A DNA stretch of 64,000 bases. Source: a gamma proteobacterium SS-5 (GTDB taxonomy: Bacteria; Pseudomonadota; Gammaproteobacteria; Chromatiales; Chromatiaceae). Below, one piece after another: positions 25,043-31,935 of this stretch. The position numbers and the translations under genes are program-made. Positions within the stretch are counted from its first letter, which is position 1; every line of letters starts with the position of its first letter. The notes beneath the pieces were generated by a model. That model worked only from the letters and a program-made list of their open reading frames with translations, ran no database searches and was not told the origin of the DNA. The DNA lies in the NCBI GenBank assembly GCA_009497875.2, contig CP032508.2, positions 62,001 through 126,000 on the forward strand. Reading direction: 5' to 3'.

Positions 25043-25342
25043 GATTCGCTGTGCCTCTTGGTTTCAGTCGGTTGTTCAATTCAGTGTTCTGGGAGCCTTC
25101 GCGGCCAAGGCCGCTCCTACATCCTTGGGCTGGCCGGTGGGAGCGGGCTTGCCCGCGATTCCAGCCGTTTGCTTCATCCTATATTCCTCAGTTAAGCCAC
25201 AGAGACACAGAGATCACAGAGTTGTTTCAAAGAGTTACATATCAGACCAGGCTCACCTAGAAGGTGTTGAATGTTCGCTTTCCAACACATTGATTTTTCT
25301 CTGTGCGCTCTGTGGCTCTGTGGCCAAATGCTCTTTTTAGGT
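25043..25342. other. hemD-hemX gap occupied by two repeat elements
   Basis: This 300-base gap holds a partial family E repeat (25097-25163) and a full family A repeat (25175-25346). No gene is seen. In many relatives hemD and hemX are almost adjacent, so these elements were probably inserted into an older, tighter operon. Confidence 0.75.
25097..25163 (+). repeat. REP-like repeat family E, partial copy 3
   Basis: Contains CTTCGCGGCCAAGGCCGCTC and GGGAGCGGGCTTGCCCGCGA, two palindromic words shared with the composite copies at 19942 and 31082. It lacks the poly-A and CTTCAAACTTC parts. Confidence 0.8.
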
Positions 25343-25346
25343 TCAT
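25175..25346 (+). repeat. Dispersed repeat family A, copy 2 (uninterrupted)
   Basis: The simplest full copy. It begins CCTATATTCCTCAGTTAAGC, continues through CACAGAGACACAGAGATCAC without any nested unit, and ends GCTCTTTTTAGGTTCAT. It serves as the reference for seeing what is inserted in the copies at 5321 and 36699. Its right end reaches the 3' end of hemD, whose last residues read EDRGRREE. Confidence 0.85.
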
Positions 25347-26083
25347 TCCTCTCTGCGTCCTCTGTCTTCTGCCGCCCAGCGCTGAATGGCGGCGAGCACC
25401 TTGGCGTCTTCCGCCCCCTCCGCCTGGATCACCCGGCTCAGGCCCAGTTGCCGGGCCAGGGCCAGGCCACGGGGGCTGACCACCAGCAGGTCCTTGTCCA
25501 CCAGCAGGGCCTGGGCCTGGTCACCGAGCAGCGCGATGAGATTCTCCAGGGCCTCGGTGCTACTGGTGAGCAGCAGGTCGATCTGCGGCCAGAGCGCCAG
25601 CAGCGCCTCCCGCCCCTGATCGGGTGGCCGCCGCCGATAGACCTCGGCATAGTCCACCTCGGCCCCGCGCTGGCGCAGCTGTTCGGCCAGCAGGGCGCGA
25701 CCGCCCTGGCCGCGCAGGATGAGCACCCGCTGGCCCTGCATCCGTTGCAGCTCGGGGCAGGCCAGCAGGCCCTCGGAATCGGCCGTGGTGCTGGGCTGCA
25801 GATCGACCCTGAGGCCGGCCCGGGCCAGTTCGGCGGCCGTGCCCTTGCCCACCACCGCCAACCGTGGCAACCGGCTGTGCAGGCGCGGCAGGCCATGCAG
25901 CACGGCGTTGCGGCTGACGAAGATCAGCCAATCATAGCCCGCCACGTCCAGTTCCGCGCCCGGCAAAGGCTCTATGCTCAGCAGGGGAAAGGCCAGGGGC
26001 CGCCAGCCCAGTCTCTCTACCTGCCGCAACAAGCCCTCGGCCTGGGCCTGGGGCCGGGTGACCAGAATACCTGGGGTGTGCAT
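25343..26083 (-). CDS. hemD: Uroporphyrinogen-III synthase
   Basis: Closes the linear tetrapyrrole made by HemC to uroporphyrinogen III; cytoplasmic, 246 residues. Typical features are ILVTRPQAQAEGL at the start, FVSRNAVLHGL, VVGKGTAAEL, RVLILRGQGGRALLAEQL and VYRRRPP in the hinge region, and LLLTSSTEALENL late. Two similar lobes are visible. It follows hemC with a 178-base gap that holds a palindromic GGCCGCCGTGCC-type repeat. The last residues, EDRGRREE, look derived from the repeat sequence that begins at the stop codon. Confidence 0.93.
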   Translation of the reverse strand: MHTPGILVTRPQAQAEGLLRQVERLGWRPLAFPLLSIEPLPGAELDVAGYDWLIFVSRNAVLHGLPRLHSRLPRLAVVGKGTAAELARAGLRVDLQPSTTADSEGLLACPELQRMQGQRVLILRGQGGRALLAEQLRQRGAEVDYAEVYRRRPPDQGREALLALWPQIDLLLTSSTEALENLIALLGDQAQALLVDKDLLVVSPRGLALARQLGLSRVIQAEGAEDAKVLAAIQRWAAEDRGRREE

Positions 26084-26139
26084 TGATGGGCCTATCCAAT
26101 TCGGGATTGGGGACTTAAAAATTATCGCCTATGACTCCG

Positions 26140-26235
26140 GCTTGCCCTATTGCATAGGGCGGGCCGCGCCCGCCGCCAAGCCACTGGGCCAGGGCTCTGA
26201 CAGGGCACGGCGGCCACGGGCCGCCCTATGCCCGT
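26140..26235. repeat. Palindromic repeat in the hemC-hemD gap
   Basis: CCCTATTGCATAGGGCGGGCC at one side and CACGGGCCGCCCTATGCC at the other form an inverted pair around GCCGCCAAGCCACTGGGCC. Related blocks occur at 8862-8945 and 31425-31455 (GGCCACGGGCCGCCCTATG). It is non-coding and lies in the transcribed gap of the heme operon. Confidence 0.65.
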
Positions 26236-26261
26236 GGATCCTGCAATCTCCACCCCCGGCA

Positions 26262-27191
26262 TCAATTCTGATACAGGGCCTGCAATATGGGGCCGGCACC
26301 CTGGGCAAGCAGTTCCTCGGCCAGGGCCAGGCCGAGCAGTTCGGCGTTTTCCGGGCGGTCGCGGCGCTCGGCGCGAATCACCCGGCTGCCGTCGATCTCC
26401 GCCACCAGGCCGCGCAGGCGCAGGCCGTTGCCGTCCAACTCGGCAAAACCGGCGATGGGCACCTGGCAGCCGCCGTTGAGGCGTCGGTTCATGGCCCGCT
26501 CGGCGGTCACCGTGGTGGCGCTTTGTGGGTGGTTGAGCGGGGCGATCAGGCGATTGACCCGCTCGTCATCGATACGGCATTCGATGCCCAGCGCCCCCTG
26601 ACCTATGGCCGGCAGGCTCTGCTCCGGGCTCAGGCAAGAGCGGATGCGCCCATCAAAACCCATGCGCTTGAGACCGGAGGCGGCGAGGATGATGGCGTCG
26701 TAGTCACCGGCATCCAGCTTGGCCATGCGGGTGTGGATGTTGCCGCGCAGGCTGAGAATGCGCAGATCGGGCCGGTACTGCGCCACCTGGGCCTGACGGC
26801 GCAGGCTGGCGGTGCCCAGGCGGGCACCCTGGGGCAGCTGGTCGATGCTGGCGTAGTGATTGCTGAGGAAGGCATCGCGTGGGTCGTGGCGCTCCAGGAT
26901 GGCGGCCAGGTGAAAGCCCTCGGGCAGGGTCACAGGTACGTCCTTCATGGAATGCACCGCCAGATCGGCGCTGCCATCCATCATGCCCTGCTCCAGTTCC
27001 TTGACGAACAGGCCCTTGCCTCCGATCTTGGCCAGGGGGGTGTCGAGAATCTTGTCGCCCTGGGTGCTCATGCCCACCAATTCCACCTGAAGCCCTGGGT
27101 GCAACTGCTTGAGCCGCGCCGCCACATGCTCGGCCTGCCACAGGGCCAAGAGGGACTTGCGGGTGGCAATGCGAAGAATCTGGCTGCTCAT
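26262..27191 (-). CDS. hemC: Hydroxymethylbilane synthase (porphobilinogen deaminase)
   Basis: Polymerises four porphobilinogens into hydroxymethylbilane; cytoplasmic, 309 residues. Visible motifs: [15 protein letters not shown] at the N-terminus, the K and D in [11 protein letters not shown] and [11 protein letters not shown], and the arginine cluster in [23 protein letters not shown] and the cofactor-anchoring Cys in [15 protein letters not shown] (about residue 242) follow. All active-site residues appear present. It is followed by hemD and preceded by algR, the arrangement known from Pseudomonas. Confidence 0.96.
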   Translation of the reverse strand: MSSQILRIATRKSLLALWQAEHVAARLKQLHPGLQVELVGMSTQGDKILDTPLAKIGGKGLFVKELEQGMMDGSADLAVHSMKDVPVTLPEGFHLAAILERHDPRDAFLSNHYASIDQLPQGARLGTASLRRQAQVAQYRPDLRILSLRGNIHTRMAKLDAGDYDAIILAASGLKRMGFDGRIRSCLSPEQSLPAIGQGALGIECRIDDERVNRLIAPLNHPQSATTVTAERAMNRRLNGGCQVPIAGFAELDGNGLRLRGLVAEIDGSRVIRAERRDRPENAELLGLALAEELLAQGAGPILQALYQN

Positions 27192-27250
27192 GGTCGAATC
27201 CTGGTCACTGAAAAATGCCGCCCATGCTAACGCCCAAGGGGCGGCGGCGC

Positions 27251-27365
27251 TAGTACAGAGGACGGAGGACGGAGGACAGAGTTTTGTGTCGCTGCGCGAC
27301 AGATCAATAAACCTGGCACGAAGTGCCTCAGCACTCTGTCATTTGTCATCTGTCATCTGTCCCCT
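27251..27365. repeat. Dispersed repeat family C, copy 2
   Basis: Same layout as the copy at 22475: a purine-rich arm (GGACGGAGGACGGAGGACAG), a centre TTTTGTGTCGCTGCGCGAC with TCAATAAACCTGGCACG, and a pyrimidine-rich arm CTGTCATCTGTCATCTGTCC. The last arm encodes the C-terminal residues of the AlgR-like regulator on the minus strand. Confidence 0.8.
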
Positions 27366-28091
27366 GCCCCGCAGCCAATCACGCACCTGGGGCAGCAGGC
27401 GGCGGCTGATCTCCAGGCAGGCATCACAGCCCTTGAGGGCGGCGCAGGGGTAGCCAGCGGGGTCTTTTTTCAGGCCGATCAGATAGCTGAGATTGACCAG
27501 GGCGTTGCGGTGAATACGCAGAAAACGCCCGCCGAAACGCTGCTCCAGGGTTTTCAGGCTATCCTCCAGCAGGGCCTCGCCGTCGCGGTGACGCACCAGC
27601 ACGTACTTATCCTCGGCGCGGAAGAAATAGACATCATCAATCTCGATGCGCAAAAGCTCGCCGCGCAGGCGCACGCAGATGGCATCGGTCGGCCTGTCCT
27701 TGACCTGCTGCAGGCTGCGCAGCTGCACCCGGCTCAGTGCTTGCGCCCGGTCCAGGGCCTGCTGCAGGCGTTCCCTGCGGATCGGCTTGAGCAGGTAGTC
27801 CAGGGCCTGGCGCTCAAAGGCATCCAGGGCGCGCTCGGGGTAGGCGGTGGTAAAGATTACCACCGGGGCCGGTTGCAGCTGGCGCAGCTGGGCCGCCACC
27901 TGCATACCGTCCAGGCCGGGCATGCGGATATCCAGCAGCACCAGGTCAATATCCCCCTGGGCGCAGCGACGCAGCACCGCCGGGCCGTCGGCCACCTCGG
28001 CCGCCAGCCGCCAGGGCGGGCCGATCTCCTGTAACAGTCGGCCCAGGCGCTCCCGCGCCAGGGGCTCGTCATCGGCAATGAGAATACGCAT
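27339..28091 (-). CDS. algR: LytTR-family response regulator (AlgR-like)
   Basis: DNA-binding response regulator, 250 residues. The receiver domain has ADDEP (about residue 6), the phospho-acceptor Asp in VLLDIRMPGLDG (about 53), TT in IFTTAYPE and K in YLLKPI. The LytTR DNA-binding domain follows (about 135-235; VRLRGELLRIEIDDVYFFRAEDKYVLVRH and FLRIHRNALVN). The ATG at 28091 gives the normal start MRILIADDEP. It lies between algZ and hemC exactly as in Pseudomonas, where AlgR controls alginate and type IV pili; the regulon here is unknown. The last residues (GQMTDDK) come from a repeat. Confidence 0.9.
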   Translation of the reverse strand: MRILIADDEPLARERLGRLLQEIGPPWRLAAEVADGPAVLRRCAQGDIDLVLLDIRMPGLDGMQVAAQLRQLQPAPVVIFTTAYPERALDAFERQALDYLLKPIRRERLQQALDRAQALSRVQLRSLQQVKDRPTDAICVRLRGELLRIEIDDVYFFRAEDKYVLVRHRDGEALLEDSLKTLEQRFGGRFLRIHRNALVNLSYLIGLKKDPAGYPCAALKGCDACLEISRRLLPQVRDWLRGRGQMTDDK

Positions 28092-28195
28092 GGGTGATCC
28101 TGACAAACCCTGAAAAAGGGCGCAGAGGGTGCCACAGCCAAGGGGTTAGCGCACCCTGCAACAAGCCCCACTCACCACTCACCATTCCCCAATCC

Positions 28196-29239
28196 TCAAG
28201 GCAAGGGCAGGGCCAGGCGCAGCCTGAAGCGGCCCTCGGCGCTGGTGGTGGTCAGTTCAAACCGGTTGGCGTAGAGGGCGCTGAGGCGGGCGCGGACGTT
28301 GTCCAGGCCCAGGCCGTGGCGCTGCCGCTGGCTGCCGACCCCGGTCCCTGTCGGCAGGGGGTTTTCCAGCTCCAGCAGCAGGCGGTCGCCCTCTACCCTG
28401 CTGCTGATGCGGATGCAGCCGCCCTCCAGCCGCCCCTCGATGCCATGATACACGGCATTCTCCAGCAGCGGTTGCAGGCTCAGGCGTGGCAGACCCAGGC
28501 CCTGGGGCAGGGCCTCAAGCCGCCAGTCCAGTTTGAGCCGCTGCCCCAGACGCAGGGCCTCGATGTTCAGATAACGCCGCGCCAGCTCCAGCTCTTCTTC
28601 CAGGCTGGAGAGCTGATCGGCCTGGGACAGGCTGGCGCGAAACAGATCGGCCAGGTCTATCACCAGCTGCTCGGCCAGCTCGGGCTGGCTGCGGGTAAGC
28701 CCGGCGATGGTGTTCATGCTGTTGAACAGAAAGTGCGGTCGGATACGCGATTGCAGGGCCTGAAAGCGGGCCTGGGCCTCGGCCTCGGCCTGCAGGCGCT
28801 GCAGGTATTGCACATAGAGATAGCGCAGCAACAGGCCGGTGAAGATCAGGCTGGCACCCCAGAAGCGCAGCAGGAACAGGCCCAGCTCTTCGCCGGGGCG
28901 CAGGAACCACCAGGCCCCGGCGCTGAGCAGCAGGCTCAGGCCACTGACCAGCAGCAGCGCCGCCATGCCCTGGCCACCCGGGCCATAGTGCCGGGCCAGC
29001 CAGGGCCGCAGCCGACAGAGCAGTGCGGCGCTGGTCAGCCCCAGCCATTGGCCGTAGAGGGAGCGCAGACCCAGTACAATGACATAGTTCTGATCCAGGG
29101 GATCGGCGGCCAGGCTGATGGCCATCACCAAAAGCTCGGTGGTGAGCACCACAAACAGCAGGATGCGCACCGCGCAGAAGTCCGGCAACAAGGGCTCCTG
29201 CGTGGCCTTGACGGAATCTGGGGCATTTTGCTGGGGCAC
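28196..29239 (-). CDS. algZ: LytS/AlgZ-family sensor histidine kinase
   Basis: Inner-membrane histidine kinase of 347 residues. Four or more membrane segments cover about 25-160. The His_kinase motif IRPHFLFNSMNTIAGL (about residue 185) and the ATP-binding N-box LQPLLENAVYHGIEGRL are followed by HGLGLDNVRARL. This is the LytS/AlgZ (FimS) class, which pairs with LytTR regulators. Unlike Pseudomonas AlgZ, which is described as lacking parts of the ATP site, both N-box and G-box words can be seen. It is 104 bases upstream of algR and divergent from argH. Confidence 0.9.
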   Translation of the reverse strand: MPQQNAPDSVKATQEPLLPDFCAVRILLFVVLTTELLVMAISLAADPLDQNYVIVLGLRSLYGQWLGLTSAALLCRLRPWLARHYGPGGQGMAALLLVSGLSLLLSAGAWWFLRPGEELGLFLLRFWGASLIFTGLLLRYLYVQYLQRLQAEAEAQARFQALQSRIRPHFLFNSMNTIAGLTRSQPELAEQLVIDLADLFRASLSQADQLSSLEEELELARRYLNIEALRLGQRLKLDWRLEALPQGLGLPRLSLQPLLENAVYHGIEGRLEGGCIRISSRVEGDRLLLELENPLPTGTGVGSQRQRHGLGLDNVRARLSALYANRFELTTTSAEGRFRLRLALPLP

Positions 29240-29416
29240 CGGGTTATACTCCTTGCAGGAAGTTTGAAGGGGGAAGGGTGAAGTTTGAAGAGGTAAGTTC
29301 TAAGAGGGAAAGCCGGTTTAGGTAGCTTTTACTCTTCACACTTCCAACTTCTAACTTCCGACTGTGCGTGCTTTGCGATCCTGAATTAAGCACTGAAATC
29401 AACGGTAACTTCATAC

Positions 29417-30805
29417 ATGAGCGATAACAACAAACTCTGGGCCGGCCGTTTTCAGGAGCCGATCGATGCCTTTGTCGAGGCCTTCACCGCCTCGGTGGAG
29501 TTCGACAAGCGCCTGGCACCCTTTGATATTCAGGGCTCCATCGCCCACGCCCAGATGCTTGCCCGCCAGGGCATCATCAGCGCCGCGGAGAAGGACAGCA
29601 TTGTCGCCGGTCTTTCGCAGATTGCCGAGCGCATCCAGCGCGGCGAGTTCACCTGGTCCATCGCCCGTGAAGATGTGCACATGAACATCGAGGCGGCGCT
29701 GACCGAGGCCATCGGCGAGGCGGGCAAGAAGCTGCACACCGGCCGCTCGCGTAACGATCAGGTGGCCACCGACGTGCGCCTCTGGCTGCGCGAGGAGATC
29801 GGCCTGATCCGCGCCGAGCTGATGCGCCTGCAGACCGCCCTGCTGGATAGCGCCGAGGCGGAAGCCGACACCCTGATGCCCGGCTTCACCCACCTGCAGA
29901 CCGCCCAGCCGATCAGCTTCGGTCACCATCTGCTGGCCTGGTTCGAGATGCTCGAGCGCGACCGCGAGCGCCTGGCCGACTGCCTCAAGCGAGTCAACAT
30001 CCTGCCCCTGGGCGCCGCCGCCCTGGCCGGCACCAGCTATCCCATCGACCGGGTCTATGTCGCCGAGCGGCTGGGCTTTGAGCGGCCGGCGGAAAACTCC
30101 CTGGATGCGGTGTCCGACCGCGACTTCGCCATCGAATTTGCCGCCGCCGCCAGCATTCTGATGATGCACCTGTCACGCATGTCCGAGGAGCTGATCATCT
30201 GGTCTTCGGCGCAGTTTGGCTTCATTGAGCTGTCGGACAGCTTCTGCACCGGCTCCTCGATCATGCCGCAGAAGAAGAACCCGGACGTGCCCGAGCTGGT
30301 GCGCGGCAAGAGCGGGCGGGTGTTCGGCCACCTGATGGGCCTGCTGACCCTGATGAAGGGCCAGCCCCTGGCCTACAACAAGGACAACCAGGAAGACAAG
30401 GAGCCCCTGTTTGACACCGCCGACACCCTCAGGGGCTGCCTCAAGGTGTTTGCCGACATGATCCCGGCCATCAGCCCGCGCCGCGAGACCATGCGCGCCG
30501 CCGCCCTCAAAGGCTTCGCCACCGCCACCGACCTGGCAGACTATCTGGTGCGCCAGGGCCTGGCCTTCCGCGATGCCCATGAGGTGGTGGGCAAGGCGGT
30601 GGCCCTGGGGGTGGCAAGCGGCCGCGACCTGGCGGAGATCCCCCTGGCCGAGCTACAGCCATTCTCGCCGCTGATCGGCGCGGACGTCTATACCGTACTC
30701 AGTCTGGAGGGCTCCCTGGCGGCGCGGGACCATATCGGCGGCACCGCCCCGCGCCAGGTGCGCGAGGCGATCCAGCGCGCCCGCCAGCGACTGGAGCTGA
30801 ACTGA
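29417..30805 (+). CDS. argH: Argininosuccinate lyase
   Basis: Final step of arginine synthesis, splitting argininosuccinate into arginine and fumarate; cytoplasmic homotetramer. The 462-residue length is standard. Visible: [11 protein letters not shown] at the start, [24 protein letters not shown] (about residue 110), [15 protein letters not shown] (about 155) and the signature [16 protein letters not shown] (about 278). The region upstream, between algZ and argH, is made of GAAGTTTGAAGGG-type repeat words. Divergent argH/algZ matches Pseudomonas gene order. Confidence 0.97.
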   Translation: MSDNNKLWAGRFQEPIDAFVEAFTASVEFDKRLAPFDIQGSIAHAQMLARQGIISAAEKDSIVAGLSQIAERIQRGEFTWSIAREDVHMNIEAALTEAIGEAGKKLHTGRSRNDQVATDVRLWLREEIGLIRAELMRLQTALLDSAEAEADTLMPGFTHLQTAQPISFGHHLLAWFEMLERDRERLADCLKRVNILPLGAAALAGTSYPIDRVYVAERLGFERPAENSLDAVSDRDFAIEFAAAASILMMHLSRMSEELIIWSSAQFGFIELSDSFCTGSSIMPQKKNPDVPELVRGKSGRVFGHLMGLLTLMKGQPLAYNKDNQEDKEPLFDTADTLRGCLKVFADMIPAISPRRETMRAAALKGFATATDLADYLVRQGLAFRDAHEVVGKAVALGVASGRDLAEIPLAELQPFSPLIGADVYTVLSLEGSLAARDHIGGTAPRQVREAIQRARQRLELN

Positions 30806-30866
30806 AAATGGGACGCAGAGAACGCAAAGGAGCGCAAAGGACGCAGAGAAGAATGAGGAAGAAGTT

Positions 30867-30950
30867 GTAGCCCGGATGCAGCGCAGCGATCCCTATCGGC
30901 ATCCTGCCTCACAGGACACTCGCACATCCTTGTGCAGCGGAATCCGGGTT
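30867..30950 (+). repeat. Direct repeat of the AGCCCGGATGCAGCG / GGAATCCGGG type, copy 1
   Basis: Runs from GTAGCCCGGATGCAGCGCAG through CTATCGGCATCCTGCCTCAC to GTGCAGCGGAATCCGGG. A nearly identical copy lies about 455 bases downstream (31323-31406), differing by a few bases (for example CGATCCC versus CGGTCCC). The outer words AGCCCGGAT and ATCCGGG are inverted, so each copy is a palindromic unit. Shorter relatives occur near 36171 and 46856. Confidence 0.85.
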
Positions 30951-31081
30951 GGCAGCATCCACCCACTACCGGACCCTGGGGCAGAAATCATGGGACGCAG
31001 AGAACGCAAAGAAGCGCAAAGAACGCAGAGAAGAATGAGGGGAGCATTACCCACTTGTCTCACCTCGATCAGCAAGCGACT

Positions 31082-31244
31082 GGAATCGCAGGCAAGCCCG
31101 CTCCCATCGGCCAGCCCAGGGGTGTAGGAGCGGCCTTGGCCGCGAAGGGCGCTTGAAAAGTCAGAAGTTTGAAGGGTGAAGTTCGAAGGAATGAGCCCTT
31201 CGGGCGTTTTTTTAGGATCGCGGGCAAGCCCGCTCCCACTGGGC
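31082..31244 (-). repeat. Composite REP-like repeat family E, copy 2 (inverted)
   Basis: The reverse complement follows the same order as the copy at 19942-20100: GGGAGCGGGCTTGCCCGCGA, AAAAAAACGCCCGAAGGGCTC, CCTTCGAACTTCACCCTTC, then GCGGCCAAGGCCGCTCC and GGGAGCGGGCTTGCC. The shared compound order across about 160 bases shows the parts moved or were copied together. Confidence 0.8.
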
Positions 31245-31322
31245 CTACCCTATCGATGCGGTGAAAAATGACCAGCTTGGGCTGGAACAAATGGGTAATG
31301 CTCCCAGAATGAGGAAGAAGCT

Positions 31323-31406
31323 GTAGCCCGGATGCAGCGCAGCGGTCCCTATCGGCATCCTGCCTCACAGGACACTCGCACATCCTTGTGCAGCGGAATC
31401 CGGGAG
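31323..31406 (+). repeat. Direct repeat of the AGCCCGGATGCAGCG / GGAATCCGGG type, copy 2
   Basis: Second copy of the block at 30867-30950. It is preceded by the same AATGAGGAAGAAG word as copy 1, so the duplicated segment is a little longer than the palindrome itself. Confidence 0.85.
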
Positions 31407-31551
31407 GCGGCGTCCATCCTCTGCGAACCCACGGCGGCCACGGGCCGCCCTATGCTGATGGCTGGCCGCTGGCAGCTGAAAAAACCCTTTGCGTCCGCGG
31501 TACTTCTTTGCGTACTCTGCGTCCCGGATTTCATCTAGTAAGAGCAGTAAC

Positions 31552-31935
31552 ATGGACTCACCACCCGATAGCCTGCAACGCCTGAATCAGACCCTGCTGG
31601 AGTTCGCCCGGGAGCGCGATTGGGAGCAGTTTCATTCGCCGAAAAACCTGTCCATGGCCCTGATTGCCGAGGCCGCCGAGCTGGTGGAGCATTTCCAGTG
31701 GCTCAGCCAGGAGCAGTCCTACCTGCGTGACCAGCCGGAGAAAAAAGCAGCGGTGGCCGAGGAGCTGGCCGATATCCTGATCTTTCTCATCCGAGCCGCC
31801 GAGCGCCTGGACATCGATCTGATTGCCGCCGCCGAGGCCAAGATTCTACGCAATCAGCAACGCTACCCCGCCGAGCGGGTGCGGGGCGATGCCCGCAGGG
31901 CCAGTGAATACGGACCGGGACATGCAGCCGATTGA
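31552..31935 (+). CDS. MazG-like nucleotide pyrophosphohydrolase
   Basis: A 127-residue all-alpha MazG-like protein of the RS21-C6/dCTPase type. It begins with LQRLNQTLLEFARERDWEQFHSPKNL; the metal-binding pattern follows as EAAELVEHFQW (EExxE-like) and EELADILIFLIRAAERLDIDL (ExxD). These enzymes hydrolyse non-canonical or excess (d)NTPs. The ATG at 31552 begins the family-typical N-terminus; the frame from 31489 lies in repeats. Its end overlaps the start of cyaA by 14 bases. Confidence 0.9.
   Translation: MDSPPDSLQRLNQTLLEFARERDWEQFHSPKNLSMALIAEAAELVEHFQWLSQEQSYLRDQPEKKAAVAEELADILIFLIRAAERLDIDLIAAAEAKILRNQQRYPAERVRGDARRASEYGPGHAAD

Larger units (their letters stand above)
30806..31551. other. 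Repeat-dense gene-free stretch between argH and the mazG-like gene
   Basis: About 745 bases with no credible gene. It contains three GGACGCAGAGAACGCAAAG-type blocks (30810-30855, 30990-31037, and inverted at about 31488-31530). It also holds two direct copies of a GTAGCCCGGATGCAGCGCAG ... GCGGAATCCGGG block (about 30867-30950 and 31323-31406) and the inverted composite family E repeat (31082-31244). This is the densest repeat cluster in the window. Small open frames here merely read through the repeats. Confidence 0.8.

Noticed and set aside
30876-31585. Several small plus- and minus-strand frames between argH and the mazG-like gene
   Set aside because: They merely translate the duplicated repeats; the same peptide appears twice because the DNA is repeated.
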